From the NCBI RefSeq assembly GCF_002895485.1, contig NZ_AZRK01000020.1, positions 1-62,207 on the forward strand: a DNA stretch of 62,207 nucleotides. Reading direction: 5' to 3'. This document shows, piece by piece, positions 43,743-53,789 of the stretch (position 1 is its first letter; each line of letters begins with the position of its first letter). The notes below the pieces were generated by a model. The model had not been told where the DNA came from, did not search any database, and saw only the letters and a program-made list of their open reading frames with translations. Both the position numbers and the translations under genes were made by a program. Origin of the DNA: Petrotoga sp. 9PWA.NaAc.5.4. Its GTDB lineage: Bacteria > Thermotogota > Thermotogae > Petrotogales > Petrotogaceae.

Positions 43743-45974
43743 TTGAATTATAAAAATTTCTGGAAAACTATGCAAATTTTAATAATATATCTATTATTAG
43801 TTGCGGGTACTATAGCAATGCTCTTACCTTTTGCTTGGATGATAATTACCTCTTTAAAAACTACAAGCGAAATTAATCAATGGCCACCAACATGGACAAC
43901 TAAAAATTTTAAAAATCATTGGAATTTAAATTTAGAAGTGTCTTCTTCCACTTTTTCGACACAGCGTGGGTTAAGTTTAGCCGAATTTAGAACTATATCG
44001 ACTGAACAAGATTATATTCCAAACAAATTAGTTTACACAATTAACGGAGATTTAGTAAAAAGAGGAGATATAAAGATTTCTTTTGAAAATATTAATTACT
44101 CTGATAGCTCTGACATAGACGGATTAATGACCGACATCTTCGAATATGTAGATAATATTGCATTAAAAGACGACTTACAAAATTTGTTGATAAACAGAGA
44201 TATTAATCTTAAAAACTTTGAAAAAATATATATCGATTTGTTCTCAGAAAATTCAGGTTATTACAAACAAACTAATATGATAAGAAGAGTCCAACAAACT
44301 ATTATAAACGTACAAAATTTTATAGATTTAACTTTAGAGAGAAATATAAACTTGTTACCTTATTTTAGAACAAACGAAAATATGGATCCATCTCAAATTG
44401 AGAAAATTCAAGAAAGTAAAAAAATCTTTTCAAACTATCTTCAGTCAATAAAAGAAGAATCAGTGAAACTAAATGAAATCCTTCGATCTTATAAATTAGA
44501 ATTGAGATTGATAAATTCTCAAGAAGCTGAAGAAATAATAAATCTATTAGCTGATTTTTTATCTAACATCGAGACATTTGATGATGAAATATTATCTAAT
44601 ACTAACACACTTATTCAAAGAAATATATATAATCCTATCCTTCAAGATATAAATACCCTTACTTTTTACATATTTTTTAAAGAAAAATACAACGTCATTC
44701 AAAATACTGCTTTGAATGACGTTTTCATATCTTTTAAAATACCAGATAAGCATATTAAATACCAAAACCTAATGCAAGATTTAGAAAGTTCAAATTTTTC
44801 ATCTTCTTTTATAAACACAGTGAAAGATTTAGCTTCACCGAATAATATAGATGCCTTAAATCATGAAATAATTTCATACTTCGAAAGAGATATTTTGGAC
44901 GACATAGAAAATTTATTAGTAAAAGATCCTCGAGAACTATCAACTTACTATAATATTATAAGAACTTTAGCAAGTAGAAATGTCCCTTTGGAAGAAGCAA
45001 GTAAAGTACTTTCAAGTAACGATTATCAATTTTTAATTAACAATATTACAGGCAAAGAAGATAATTTTTCAACAATCTTGGAAAAAAAGAAAGAATATGA
45101 TAGAATAATTAATGAATTTAATAAGTTTTATTTAGATTCAATTGCTAGAGCAATTTTAATAGAATCTCCCGATTTTATAGATAAAATTTTATTCAAAAAT
45201 AACTCTAAAATTGAAATTTTTACAAAGAATATTCCTGCTATTTGGTTAATAGACGAAAAACCTCAAGGAGAAGTTAACTTCACTTTTGGTGAAGTTTTAT
45301 TAAATACTTTTCAGAATTATTCAGACGCATGGAATGCAGCACCTTTTTCAAGATATTACATAAATACAATCATTGTTGCTATAGTAACAACAATTTGCGA
45401 AATAATATTTGCAGCAATGGCTGCTTTTGCTTTTGCAAAGCTTAATTTTTGGGGAAAAAACTTAATATTCACTATTTTTTTAGGAACAATGATGATACCA
45501 GGCGAAGTTTTATTAGTTCCAAATTATATCACAATAAGCAAATTTTCTTGGATCGATAGTTACTATGCTCTAATAGTTCCGTGGGTAGTAAGTGTTTTTG
45601 CTATATTTTTAATTAGACAACAATTTATGACAATTCCAAATGATCTTTGGGATGCAGCAAAGATAGATGGATCTAGTAGTTGGCGTTTTTTATGGACAGT
45701 AATGGTTCCTTTAAGTAAATCCGCAATTTTAACTGGAGCTTTATTGAAATTTGTCGGCAGTTGGAATGCTTTCTTGTGGGTATTAATAGTTACAAAAAGT
45801 CCAGAAATGAGAACTTTGGCAGTAGGATTACAAAATTTCAGAACAGATGCTGGAGAAATTTACAATTTATTGATGGCGGCTTCTACATTTACGATGATTC
45901 CGATAGTGATTCTTTTTATATTCTTACAAAGATATTTCGTAGAAGGAATATCCAGAAGCGGCTTAAAAGGATAG
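43743..45974 (+). CDS. ABC sugar permease, MalG-like, with ~450-residue extracytoplasmic insertion
   Basis: This 743-residue protein starts with a normal MalG first helix (LLVAGTIAMLLPFAWMIITSLKTTSEI) and ends with the normal permease core (EAA loop NDLWDAAKIDGSSSWRFLWT; tail RYFVEGISRSGLKG). Between residues ~50 and ~505 is a large, mostly helical, polar insert rich in Asn, Asp and Glu, placed where the first external loop lies. Ordinary MalG proteins are ~280 residues. I recall an unusually long MalG in Thermotoga maltose transporters, so this may be a lineage trait. The TTG start has AAGGAGG upstream. Confidence 0.85.
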   Translation: MNYKNFWKTMQILIIYLLLVAGTIAMLLPFAWMIITSLKTTSEINQWPPTWTTKNFKNHWNLNLEVSSSTFSTQRGLSLAEFRTISTEQDYIPNKLVYTINGDLVKRGDIKISFENINYSDSSDIDGLMTDIFEYVDNIALKDDLQNLLINRDINLKNFEKIYIDLFSENSGYYKQTNMIRRVQQTIINVQNFIDLTLERNINLLPYFRTNENMDPSQIEKIQESKKIFSNYLQSIKEESVKLNEILRSYKLELRLINSQEAEEIINLLADFLSNIETFDDEILSNTNTLIQRNIYNPILQDINTLTFYIFFKEKYNVIQNTALNDVFISFKIPDKHIKYQNLMQDLESSNFSSSFINTVKDLASPNNIDALNHEIISYFERDILDDIENLLVKDPRELSTYYNIIRTLASRNVPLEEASKVLSSNDYQFLINNITGKEDNFSTILEKKKEYDRIINEFNKFYLDSIARAILIESPDFIDKILFKNNSKIEIFTKNIPAIWLIDEKPQGEVNFTFGEVLLNTFQNYSDAWNAAPFSRYYINTIIVAIVTTICEIIFAAMAAFAFAKLNFWGKNLIFTIFLGTMMIPGEVLLVPNYITISKFSWIDSYYALIVPWVVSVFAIFLIRQQFMTIPNDLWDAAKIDGSSSWRFLWTVMVPLSKSAILTGALLKFVGSWNAFLWVLIVTKSPEMRTLAVGLQNFRTDAGEIYNLLMAASTFTMIPIVILFIFLQRYFVEGISRSGLKG

Positions 45975-45999
45975 ATTAAAATATTGAGGAAGTGTTTTC

Positions 46000-46332
46000 A
46001 TGCCGCTTATACAATTAGAAGATAAAAAATACAATAATAAAAATATATTTAAAAATCATAAAAAAAATTATTCATTTTTGTGGAAAATCATTCTAATAAT
46101 GATTCTAATTTTTGTTATAATATTTATAACATTTCAAATATATAGACAAGTTGAAAATTATTTTTTTCTTAAATCACAGTACGAAGACCTTGAAAATCAA
46201 AAAAAACTATTACAAAATAGAATAAAAGAAAAAGAAAAAATTATTTCCCAGCTTCAAAATGAATTGGAAAAAAAGGGTGTATTTTTTGATTATGAAAAAC
46301 CACGGCAAGAGAGTATTTACAACTTCCCATAA
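46000..46332 (+). CDS. FtsB/DivIC-like small membrane protein
   Basis: This 110-residue bitopic protein has a charged cytoplasmic start, one membrane helix (~residues 29-48), then a coiled coil (QYEDLENQKKLLQNRIKEKEKII). This is the layout of septum formation initiators FtsB/DivIC/FtsL, which link division proteins in the periplasm. Sequence identity is too low-complexity for certainty. The next gene begins inside its 3' end. Confidence 0.6.
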   Translation: MPLIQLEDKKYNNKNIFKNHKKNYSFLWKIILIMILIFVIIFITFQIYRQVENYFFLKSQYEDLENQKKLLQNRIKEKEKIISQLQNELEKKGVFFDYEKPRQESIYNFP

Positions 46333-47068
46333 ACCAACTGAAAAGCAGATAAAGACTGCTATGAAATTAAGTAATAAATATGATGGAATTTATATATCCA
46401 GAAAAAATTTAAGTAATACAGTAGATAACGATGAATTCTTTTTTGTGATTGATAAAAATTTAAAAATAATTTGTCAATGGAAGGATGGAAGATTGTTTTT
46501 CCATCCTTCTGTTTCAAAGATTAGGTTAAATAACTATTTAAAAACTGGAGTAGATTATTTAGTAAACTCTATTAAGCCTCATAAAGATGAAATAATACTT
46601 GATTTGACATTTGGCCTTGGTAGCGATGCCTTGCTTTTAGGATATTTTTGTAAAAAGGTTTTAGGCCTTGAAGCGTCTTTACCTATATATATTGTAGTAA
46701 AAGAAAGTATATTAAAGTACCCTTACAAAGAAGAATGGCTCAAAGAATCCGCAAAGAAAATCGAAATTTTGAATCAAGACTATAAAAACTTTTTAGCTTA
46801 TCAAGAAGATAATAGTTACGATACTGTATATTGTGATCCTATGTTTGAAAATCCTCAGCTTAAGTCCAGTTCTATGAATCCACTTAGAAAGTTTGCAAGT
46901 TATGATACCATCTCTGAGAATGATTTAGAAAATATGTTAAGAGTCGCAAGAAAGAGAGTTGTAATAAAAGCTCATTTAAACGATTCAATTTGGAATAAGT
47001 TCCATTTTAACATAAAAATGGGAAGCGACAAAAGTAAGGTTATATTCGGAGTGATTGAAAAACAATGA
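46292..47068 (+). CDS. Class I SAM-dependent methyltransferase, RsmJ/YpiP-like
   Basis: This ~258-residue protein has a family-typical N-terminus FTTSHKPTEKQI, the SAM-binding motif ILDLTFGLGSDALLL and the catalytic-type motif YCDPMFENP. RsmJ methylates G1516 of 16S rRNA in E. coli; the substrate here is inferred. Its reading frame overlaps the end of the FtsB-like gene by 41 bases (74 if the earlier ATG at 46259 is used); the later start fits the conserved N-terminus. It overlaps miaA by four bases. Confidence 0.75.
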   Translation: MKNHGKRVFTTSHKPTEKQIKTAMKLSNKYDGIYISRKNLSNTVDNDEFFFVIDKNLKIICQWKDGRLFFHPSVSKIRLNNYLKTGVDYLVNSIKPHKDEIILDLTFGLGSDALLLGYFCKKVLGLEASLPIYIVVKESILKYPYKEEWLKESAKKIEILNQDYKNFLAYQEDNSYDTVYCDPMFENPQLKSSSMNPLRKFASYDTISENDLENMLRVARKRVVIKAHLNDSIWNKFHFNIKMGSDKSKVIFGVIEKQ

Positions 47069-47979
47069 AAAAAGTTTTAATAATTGCTGGTCCTACCGGA
47101 GTGGGAAAAACAGACCTTTCCGTAAAAATAGCTCAAGTTTTAAATGGTGAGATAGTATGTTTAGATTCAAGACAAATATACAAGTACTTCAAAATAGGTA
47201 CTGCATTTCCAGATGAAGTAACTTTGAAAACTGTAAAACATCATTTGTTTGGAGAAATAGATCCTTCGATAAATTTTACAGCTTATGATTATAAAATAAA
47301 AGCAGAAACCACCATAGAAAATATAATAAATCAAGAAAAATTACCTATTTTAGTTGGTGGAACAGGTTTTTATATAGATGCTTTGCTGAACGGATTTCTG
47401 AATGTTGAATCAAATTATGGACTAAGAAGCTATTTGAGAAAATTAGAAGATAACAATCCTGGAATATTAAGGAAAATACTTGTAGACCTGGATCCCCAAA
47501 GTGCCTTAAAAATTCATCCAAACGATATTAAAAGGATTATAAGAGCAATAGAAATTTATATAGTAACTGGTAATAAAATGGGAGAGGTTATCAAAGAAAA
47601 TAAAACAAAAAATAAAAAATTTGATTTTGATATTTTTATTTTGGACAGAAACAGACAAGAGTTACATGAAAGGATAAACCAAAGAGTAGAAAAAATGATA
47701 GAGCAAGGTCTCATAGATGAAACCAAGTATATTTTATCCTTAGGATACTCGAAAAATCTAAACGCATTAAATACTATCGGTTACAAAGAAGTGATACAAT
47801 ATTTAGAAGGAAGAATAGATTTCAATAAAATGGTTCATCTTATAAAAGTACACACAAGAAATTATGCCCGTAGACAAATTATTTATTTCAGAAGGTTAGA
47901 AAAAGCCAAATGGATAAATTTAAGTTTGGATTCTGAAGAAAATGTGATAAAGCAAATAATTGAAAATATAAAAAATTAA
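47065..47979 (+). CDS. miaA: tRNA dimethylallyltransferase
   Basis: This 304-residue enzyme adds a dimethylallyl group to A37 of tRNAs reading U-starting codons. It shows the P-loop GPTGVGKTDLS, DSRQIYKYFKIGTAFP, VGGTGFYIDALL and the tRNA-binding end HTRNYARRQIIYFRRL. It starts within the methyltransferase stop (ATGA) and is followed by hfq 17 bases later. The miaA-hfq order is conserved in many bacteria. Confidence 0.97.
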   Translation: MKKVLIIAGPTGVGKTDLSVKIAQVLNGEIVCLDSRQIYKYFKIGTAFPDEVTLKTVKHHLFGEIDPSINFTAYDYKIKAETTIENIINQEKLPILVGGTGFYIDALLNGFLNVESNYGLRSYLRKLEDNNPGILRKILVDLDPQSALKIHPNDIKRIIRAIEIYIVTGNKMGEVIKENKTKNKKFDFDIFILDRNRQELHERINQRVEKMIEQGLIDETKYILSLGYSKNLNALNTIGYKEVIQYLEGRIDFNKMVHLIKVHTRNYARRQIIYFRRLEKAKWINLSLDSEENVIKQIIENIKN

Positions 47980-47996
47980 AAGTAGGGGTGATCAAA

Positions 47997-48239
47997 ATGG
48001 CTGAAAAATTTAATTTACAGGATAGGTTTTTAAACATTCTCAGAGTTAGTAAAATTGAAGTCAAAATCTACTTAGAAGGGGGATTCCAAACGAGCGGTAT
48101 AGTTAAATCTTTTGATGATTACACTGTTCTTTTAGAAAAAGGAAGCGAACAGTCCTTAGTATATAAACACGCAATAAAAATGATGGTTCCATCAAAATAT
48201 ATCAAATTATTTCAAGAACAATCTAATAAAGAAGAATAA
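47997..48239 (+). CDS. hfq: RNA chaperone Hfq
   Basis: This 80-residue Sm-like protein forms a hexameric ring that binds small RNAs and mRNAs. Sm1 runs from FLNILRVSKIEVKIYLEGG to FDDYTVLLEKG, and Sm2 contains YKHAI (usually YKHAIST). I chose ATG 47997 with GGGGTG six bases upstream rather than the GTG within that site. The C-terminal tail is short. It closes the ftsB-like/rsmJ-like/miaA/hfq run. Confidence 0.96.
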   Translation: MAEKFNLQDRFLNILRVSKIEVKIYLEGGFQTSGIVKSFDDYTVLLEKGSEQSLVYKHAIKMMVPSKYIKLFQEQSNKEE

Positions 48240-48350
48240 TTTTTGTCTTAAACGCATATTTTAAATATATTTTAAATATTTTAATAAGTAAGTCTTAGAA
48301 ATAAAGATTTTCGAAAGATAGCATTTTAAAATTAAAGGGAGGAAGTTTCT

Positions 48351-49337
48351 TTGAAAAAAAGTTTTTTATTATTAATAACATTAGTGTTTTCATTCACTTT
48401 AATATTTTCTCAACTTTTTCAACCACCTATAAAAAATTCTTATATAACCGCTTCTTTTGGTGAATATAGAAACACAGGACCTTTATCTCACTTTCATTTA
48501 GGGGTTGACTTTTCAACATTTAACAGGCGAGGTGAACCCGTTTACGCCAGCGCAAGCGGCTCACTTTATAAAGTTTGGCTTAACGATCCTTTATATGGTA
48601 ACGCAATTTTTATTTATCATGAAAAATCAGATTTAATTACCGGATATGCTCATTTACAAACATTTTCCGATAAAATTTTACAATATACTAAATTAGTACA
48701 AAACGAATTTGGAAATCAAAGAATTGAAATTGTATTTCCTAAGGGTAAAATACCTATAAATGTTAATGAAATCATTGCTTATTCTGGAGATACAGGAGAA
48801 GCAATAGCTCCTCACCTTCATTTTGAAGTGCTACAAGAAACCAATGAAGGTACTATCTTTTTCGACGCTTTAGACTTTTTGGAATATACCGAAACAAGAC
48901 CTAAACAATTAGAACTTTTACAAATAAGATCCAACAACAAATATTTTGATGTTGTTGAAAATGGCCAAACGATAGTTGAATATTCGGGTCTTTATCCCCG
49001 AATTGAAATTAGAGTAAGAGAAAAATTAGGAGATAATTCTACTATTTTACCTAAAAAAATTTCTTTATATATTAACAATATTTTAACTTATAAACTTGAT
49101 TTTAGTAAAATAAAAGAAGAAGAGTTTTACCAAGGAGATATAATTTATGGTTATGCTTCTACTTCTTCTGTTTATTGGGTAAAAATGTACTCAGATATTC
49201 TTTTATCTCCAATTGTCGTCAATGATTTTTCTGCGTTTTCATCTATACCAACAAATGGAAGATTGAATGGTAAAGTTATTTTAGAAGATGCATGGGGAAA
49301 GGAGAAGTCTTTTGATCTGATTTTTGTTAGACCTTAA
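48351..49337 (+). CDS. Exported M23-family peptidase-like protein
   Basis: This 328-residue protein has a signal peptide (KKSFLLLITLVFSFTLIFS). An N-terminal LytM/M23 domain spans residues ~25-180 and carries the zinc ligands in HLGVDFS (His, Asp) and HLHFEV (His), which suggests an active wall endopeptidase. The C-terminal ~150 residues are beta-rich and unfamiliar. The TTG start lies behind GGGAGGAAG. It stands alone between hfq and metK. Confidence 0.85.
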   Translation: MKKSFLLLITLVFSFTLIFSQLFQPPIKNSYITASFGEYRNTGPLSHFHLGVDFSTFNRRGEPVYASASGSLYKVWLNDPLYGNAIFIYHEKSDLITGYAHLQTFSDKILQYTKLVQNEFGNQRIEIVFPKGKIPINVNEIIAYSGDTGEAIAPHLHFEVLQETNEGTIFFDALDFLEYTETRPKQLELLQIRSNNKYFDVVENGQTIVEYSGLYPRIEIRVREKLGDNSTILPKKISLYINNILTYKLDFSKIKEEEFYQGDIIYGYASTSSVYWVKMYSDILLSPIVVNDFSAFSSIPTNGRLNGKVILEDAWGKEKSFDLIFVRP

Positions 49338-49446
49338 ATATTTATTATGATTTCAATTATCTGCTGTATAGAAAATTGGAAGCCCTTCTCCATAAGACGA
49401 TAAAATATATGATAATAAAAATTAACAAAAAATTATAAATATTGAG

Positions 49447-49474
49447 TTGAAGAAATTATTTTTTTTGATATAAT
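49447..49474 (+). promoter_or_regulatory. Promoter upstream of metK
   Basis: TTGAAG (49447-49452) and TATAAT (49469-49474) are 16 bases apart, with TGA before TATAAT. Transcription would start near 49481, so the following leader element is within the RNA. I looked for a SAM riboswitch in 49480-49763 and did not find its conserved core. Confidence 0.7.
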
Positions 49475-49496
49475 TTATGCCGGTTATTTTACATAA

Positions 49497-49739
49497 ATAT
49501 CTCAAAAATAAGATTTTAAATTTAAAGTAGGTTCATGGTAAAGTGTTATCCTCTTCCTGAGAGCGCTATATTAGCCAGAGGCGAAAAAAAGGTGCAGCAT
49601 ATTTCTTGATACAACGTATCAAAAATATTTAGAGATGCATGATTTTATATCTAAACCGTGTTTAGAAAATATTTTTTAAAAAAATTAAAATCAAAATGTT
49701 TATAAAACTTAAGTTTTGAAGTTTTTAAAATGGGCAGCA
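49497..49739 (+). repeat. Dispersed leader element, copy 8 (metK leader)
   Basis: This is a divergent copy recognisable by its start (AAGATTTTAAATTTAAAGTAGGTTC), position, and end (ATAAAACTTAAGTTTTGAAGTTTTTAAAATGGGC). The hairpin region has changed and seems to contain an insertion. It lies wholly inside the predicted metK 5' leader. Confidence 0.6.
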
Positions 49740-49763
49740 TACATCTTGAATAGGAGGTTTATA

Positions 49764-50969
49764 ATGAAGAAATATTTATTTACTAGTGAAAGTGTAACAG
49801 AAGGTCATCCTGATAAAATTTGTGATCAAATTTCTGATGCCATATTAGATGAACTGTTAGAAAAAGAACCCGAAGAAAATAGGATAAATGTAAGGTCTGC
49901 TGTTGAAACCTTAGTTACAAGAGGTTTGGTTGTTGTAACTGGCGAAATTAGAACTTCTGCATACGTTGATGTCCCAACTGTCGTTAGAAATACTGTATTG
50001 GATATAGGATATAACAGAGCAAAATTTGGATTTGACGGAGAGACTTGTGCAGTTGTTACTTCTATTGAGGAACAGTCCCCTGATATAGCTTTAGGTGTAG
50101 ACAAATCTTATGAATCTAAGTCAAAAAACGAAGAAGACCCTTTTGAGAAAATTGGAGCTGGTGATCAAGGGCTTATGTTTGGCTATGCAACAAATGAAAC
50201 GGAAGCTTATATGCCTTTACCTATAATTCTTGCGCATAGGCTTGCTAAGAAATTAGCCGATGTCAGAAAATCAAATGTCTTAGATTTCTTAAGGCCTGAT
50301 GGAAAAACACAAGTTACCGTAGAATACGATGAAAATTTAAAGTCTATCGCAATTAATACTATTTTGATTTCTACTCAACATTCACCTGAAGTGAAGAGAC
50401 AGGATTTAGAAGAATCTATTAGAAAATATATTGTAGACCCTGTTGTACCACAAAATCTTTTGACAAAAAATACAAAAATATTAGTTAATCCAACAGGAAG
50501 ATTTGTTATTGGTGGACCTCAGGCTGATACAGGATTAACAGGAAGAAAAATAATAGTTGATACCTATGGTGGTTGGGCACCACACGGTGGTGGAGCGTTT
50601 TCTGGAAAAGATCCTACAAAAGTAGATAGATCAGCATCTTATATGGCGAGATATGTTGCAAAAAATTTAGTTGCTTGCGGTGCCGCTGATCAAGTTTTAA
50701 TTCAAGTATCTTATGCTATCGGAGTTGCACATCCTGTGTCACTTAGCATCGATACAAAAGGTACTGCAAAAGTTGATGAAGAAAAAATATACAAAGTAGT
50801 GAACGATATATTTGATTTTAGACCTGCAGCAATAATACATAATCTTAACTTGCTACAACCAATTTATAGAAAAACCGCAGCTTATGGACATTTTGGAAGA
50901 GATGACATAGAATTTCCATGGGAAAAGTTAGATAAAGTAAAAGAACTTAAAAGTGCTTTGGGACTTTAA
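49764..50969 (+). CDS. metK: S-adenosylmethionine synthetase
   Basis: This 401-residue enzyme makes SAM from methionine and ATP. It shows the signatures [18 protein letters not shown], the ATP loop [15 protein letters not shown], and [21 protein letters not shown] with the following [18 protein letters not shown] chose ATG 49764 with GGAGG eight bases upstream; an earlier frame start at 49716 adds unrelated residues. A leader element copy precedes it. Confidence 0.97.
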   Translation: MKKYLFTSESVTEGHPDKICDQISDAILDELLEKEPEENRINVRSAVETLVTRGLVVVTGEIRTSAYVDVPTVVRNTVLDIGYNRAKFGFDGETCAVVTSIEEQSPDIALGVDKSYESKSKNEEDPFEKIGAGDQGLMFGYATNETEAYMPLPIILAHRLAKKLADVRKSNVLDFLRPDGKTQVTVEYDENLKSIAINTILISTQHSPEVKRQDLEESIRKYIVDPVVPQNLLTKNTKILVNPTGRFVIGGPQADTGLTGRKIIVDTYGGWAPHGGGAFSGKDPTKVDRSASYMARYVAKNLVACGAADQVLIQVSYAIGVAHPVSLSIDTKGTAKVDEEKIYKVVNDIFDFRPAAIIHNLNLLQPIYRKTAAYGHFGRDDIEFPWEKLDKVKELKSALGL

Positions 50970-51172
50970 TTTTATAAATTATTGTTTAGATTATAATTCT
51001 TTTATTTAAACAACCATAGAACATCTGTAGTGAGCCTATACATAGTATTAACTTAACTTTAGCAAAAACATATCAGTGTATATAAAAATTATACACTTTA
51101 TAAAAGATGTTTTTTCAAAAAAAGATGTTTTGAATTCATATTGAAACCAACATAGACAATAAAAATGAAAAT
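50970..51172 (+). other. Gap between metK and the rpsT leader element
   Basis: This A+T-rich stretch contains an 8-bp inverted repeat AGTGTATA (51075-51082) / TATACACT (51090-51097), which could end metK transcription though it has only a short T run, and a TTATAAT near 50991-50997 with no -35. I see no open frame of note. Confidence 0.4.
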
Positions 51173-51392
51173 TAGGAACTTTATAGAAATGAAAATTTTC
51201 TACAAATAAGTTTTTGAATTTAAAATGGGTCCACAGGATAGGGCCCTCTTCCCATTCCTTGGCTACAAGTACCGAAAAGCCAAAGAAATTAAAAATTAGT
51301 AAGGTTTAGAATGGGGGAGGTATTTTGTAAAAAAATCAGATATAAAACAATATATAATGAGAATTTTAGAATTTTTAAAGTGATTAAAAAAT
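51173..51392 (+). repeat. Dispersed leader element, copy 9 (rpsT leader)
   Basis: This full-length copy in sense orientation ends about 10 bases before AGGAGGT. H2 arms are TTGGCT/AGCCAA instead of TTCGCTA/TAGCGAA. H1 is AGGAT-AGG-GCCCT, partly paired. It includes GAATTTAAAATGGGTCC and GAATTTTTAAAGTGATTAAA. Confidence 0.85.
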
Positions 51393-51417
51393 GAAAATTA
51401 TAGGAGGTATTTAAAAA

Positions 51418-51735
51418 TTGCCAAATACAAAATCAGCAAAAAAGAGAGCTAAACAATCAGAAATAAGAAGAAACAGAAATAGAGGTTATCTAAAAAGAAT
51501 CAAAGAGGTTTCCAAAGAGTTAGAAAAGAGTATTTCTCAAAACGCTGATAAAGAACAAGTAAATGAACTATTACGTAAAGCTTTTAAAACCATAGATAAA
51601 GCAAAATCTAAGGGTGTCGTTCATAGAAATTATGCAGCAAGAAAAAAATCCTCTTTACACATTAAAGTGAAAAAGTATTTAGGAGAATTAGCACCTGAAG
51701 CAGTGAACAATACCGTTGAGACTTCATCTAATTAA
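51418..51735 (+). CDS. rpsT: 30S ribosomal protein S20
   Basis: This 105-residue basic protein starts MPNTKSAKKRAKQSEIRRNRN from a TTG codon with AGGAGGT nine bases upstream. KTIDKAKSKGVVHRNYAARKKSSL is the typical C-terminal half. It binds 16S rRNA early in 30S assembly. A short extra tail (LAPEAVNNTVETSSN) is beyond the usual ~88 residues. In several bacteria S20 regulates its own mRNA; the leader element could play a part (inference). Confidence 0.96.
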   Translation: MPNTKSAKKRAKQSEIRRNRNRGYLKRIKEVSKELEKSISQNADKEQVNELLRKAFKTIDKAKSKGVVHRNYAARKKSSLHIKVKKYLGELAPEAVNNTVETSSN

Positions 51736-51742
51736 AGTTAGT

Positions 51743-51812
51743 TGATTTAGAAATTGTTTTTAATTAATATACTTATAAAATCTAACTCTTGAAATTTTTA
51801 AAGTGAGTAATA
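51743..51812 (+). repeat. Dispersed leader element, 3' fragment (trmB leader)
   Basis: Only the gene-proximal third is present: TATACTTATAAAATCTAACTC, then GAAATTTTTAAAGTGAGTAA. It again ends just ahead of the ribosome site of the next gene. Confidence 0.65.
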
Positions 51813-51834
51813 TATTTAAAGTTGGAGGATTGCG

Positions 51835-52785
51835 TTGAAAACTTCCTTTTTAGGAAAGTATGAAGTGTATACTAATGATTTTCAAAAATATCCGATCCAA
51901 TGGCAGAATATATTTGAAAATAACCATTCTATTACCGTTGAAATCGGATTTGGCAGAGGAGAATTTTTAATTGAATCAGCCAAAAGAAATATTGATACAA
52001 ATTTTATAGGTATAGAAACTTCTTTGACTTCTTGCTATAAGATTCAAAAAAAGATATTTGAAAATAACTTGAGTAATATAAGAATCATACATGAAGATGC
52101 GGGATTTGCTTTAAGAGAGTTTTTCTCAGATAATTCTATAGGAAAAACTATATTTAATTTTCCTTGTCCTTGGCCAAAAAAGAGGCATGCAAAAAGAAGA
52201 CTTTTCGACGATAATTTTGTTGAAACCTTGGCACACGTGTTAACTTTTAATGGAGAAATTCTTTTGAAAAGCGATTTTTTACCTTATATTGAAGAAGTAA
52301 GAGAAAGACTTTTAAATAATGCTTCTTTCCATATCGATTCGATTGTAAAAGATTATGATTCTCATATAAAAACAAAATACGAACTTAAATGGAAAGAGTT
52401 AGGTAGAAAAACTTATTTGTTAGTTGCAAAAAAAGTAAAAACAAGTGATAAATCTTTAAAACGATTCTTAGAAGGGGAATTTGCCTTGCCTCATAGAAAA
52501 GTTTCTGATATTTTGCAAATAAAATTAACCTCTCTTAAAGGTTTCCAATTTACAAAAGGTGAAATCTTTTTCGTTATCAAAGACGTTTATTGCAATATAA
52601 ACAAAAATGAATATATGTTAAAAATTCATTCCTCAGATGCAGGATTTAATCAATTTTTCTTTGTTGTTGTCACTAAAAATGATGAAAACTGGTTAATAAA
52701 ATTAGACGATACATCTAAAGCTTATAGAACACCATCTGTAAAAGAAGCTGTTAATATCATAGCTCAGGAACTTGAGAAAGTATGA
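51835..52785 (+). CDS. trmB: tRNA (guanine-N7)-methyltransferase with C-terminal extension
   Basis: This 316-residue enzyme methylates G46 of tRNA. The catalytic part (~1-200) has [17 protein letters not shown] (SAM site), FIGIETS and [18 protein letters not shown], the TrmB signature (usually DPWPKKRH). The last ~110 residues (from ~[17 protein letters not shown]) are an extra domain not present in the E. coli enzyme. TTG start with GGAGG upstream. It overlaps gpsA by four bases. Confidence 0.93.
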   Translation: MKTSFLGKYEVYTNDFQKYPIQWQNIFENNHSITVEIGFGRGEFLIESAKRNIDTNFIGIETSLTSCYKIQKKIFENNLSNIRIIHEDAGFALREFFSDNSIGKTIFNFPCPWPKKRHAKRRLFDDNFVETLAHVLTFNGEILLKSDFLPYIEEVRERLLNNASFHIDSIVKDYDSHIKTKYELKWKELGRKTYLLVAKKVKTSDKSLKRFLEGEFALPHRKVSDILQIKLTSLKGFQFTKGEIFFVIKDVYCNINKNEYMLKIHSSDAGFNQFFFVVVTKNDENWLIKLDDTSKAYRTPSVKEAVNIIAQELEKV

Positions 52786-53780
52786 ATAGAATTACTGTTT
52801 TAGGAGCGGGAAGTTGGGGAACAGCTATAGCAGCTTTATTAACAAAAAATGGTTATAAAGTTACTATTTGGGATAGAAACCCAGAAATTTTAGAGGATAT
52901 CAAACAGCGGGAAAATAAAAAATATTTGCCTCAAATACATTTACCAAAAGGTATCACAGTTGAAAGAAATATAAACCAAAGTGTTGAAAATTCTAATATT
53001 GTTATATTAGCCATTCCTGTTCAGCATTTAAGAGAAGTACTTTCAACAATCGAGAAAAAGAATATTCAAAGAGAAACTATTTTTGTAAATCTTTCCAAAG
53101 GAATAGAAATAAGTAATTTAAAATTACCTAATCAAATATTTGAAGAAGTCTTGGGAAAATACAGATATTGTACTTTAAGCGGTCCAAGCCACGCTGAAGA
53201 AGTCTCAGAGAATGTTCCAACGAGCGTTGTCGTCTCAGGTAATTCTCAAGAAGCGAATAATATTATCCAAAAAATATTTAGTTGTGAGACTTTTAGGGTT
53301 TATTCCAACACAGATCTTATAGGTGTCGAGATAAGTAGTGCTGTAAAAAATATATATGCCATTGGAGCTGGGGTTATCGATGGATTTGGAAAATGGGATA
53401 ATACTAAAGCGGCCCTTATTACACGTTCGCTTGTCGAAATAATTAGATATGGTTCTCATTATGGAGGAAACAAGGAAACATTTATGGGATTAGCTGGTAT
53501 AGGAGATTTAGTAGTCACTTGTACAAGCACGCACAGTAGAAATAGGTATGTGGGCGAAATGCTTTCAAAAGGGAAAACTCTTGAGCAAATACTAAAGAAA
53601 ATGACAATGGTTGCAGAGGGCGTTTATACAGCAAAAGCCGTGTATAATGATGCAAGAAAGAAAAACATTGAAATGCCCATAGCATTTAAAATTTATGAAG
53701 TATTATATACAGGATTAAATCCTAAGAAAGCAATCTATGAGCTAATGACGAGAGAATTAAAATCTGAGCTTTTTTATTAG
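52782..53780 (+). CDS. gpsA: Glycerol-3-phosphate dehydrogenase [NAD(P)+]
   Basis: This 332-residue enzyme reduces dihydroxyacetone phosphate to sn-glycerol 3-phosphate for phospholipid synthesis. It shows [15 protein letters not shown] (NAD fold), SGPSHAEEV, and [21 protein letters not shown] with the catalytic Lys, then [20 protein letters not shown]. It is coupled to trmB by an ATGA overlap. A TGATATAAT motif directly after it (53790-53798) probably starts the next gene. Confidence 0.97.
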   Translation: MNRITVLGAGSWGTAIAALLTKNGYKVTIWDRNPEILEDIKQRENKKYLPQIHLPKGITVERNINQSVENSNIVILAIPVQHLREVLSTIEKKNIQRETIFVNLSKGIEISNLKLPNQIFEEVLGKYRYCTLSGPSHAEEVSENVPTSVVVSGNSQEANNIIQKIFSCETFRVYSNTDLIGVEISSAVKNIYAIGAGVIDGFGKWDNTKAALITRSLVEIIRYGSHYGGNKETFMGLAGIGDLVVTCTSTHSRNRYVGEMLSKGKTLEQILKKMTMVAEGVYTAKAVYNDARKKNIEMPIAFKIYEVLYTGLNPKKAIYELMTRELKSELFY

Positions 53781-53789
53781 TGAAATTTA

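Noticed and set aside
45761-45979. Small frame at the end of the long MalG gene
   Set aside because: It lies entirely inside the permease coding region in another frame and has no ribosome site.
49480-49763. SAM riboswitch ahead of metK
   Set aside because: The region is long enough, but I could not find the conserved core of any SAM riboswitch class. Its sequence is better explained as a divergent copy of the dispersed leader element.
53235-53459. Minus-strand frame inside gpsA
   Set aside because: Antisense to a conserved catalytic region with no start signals.
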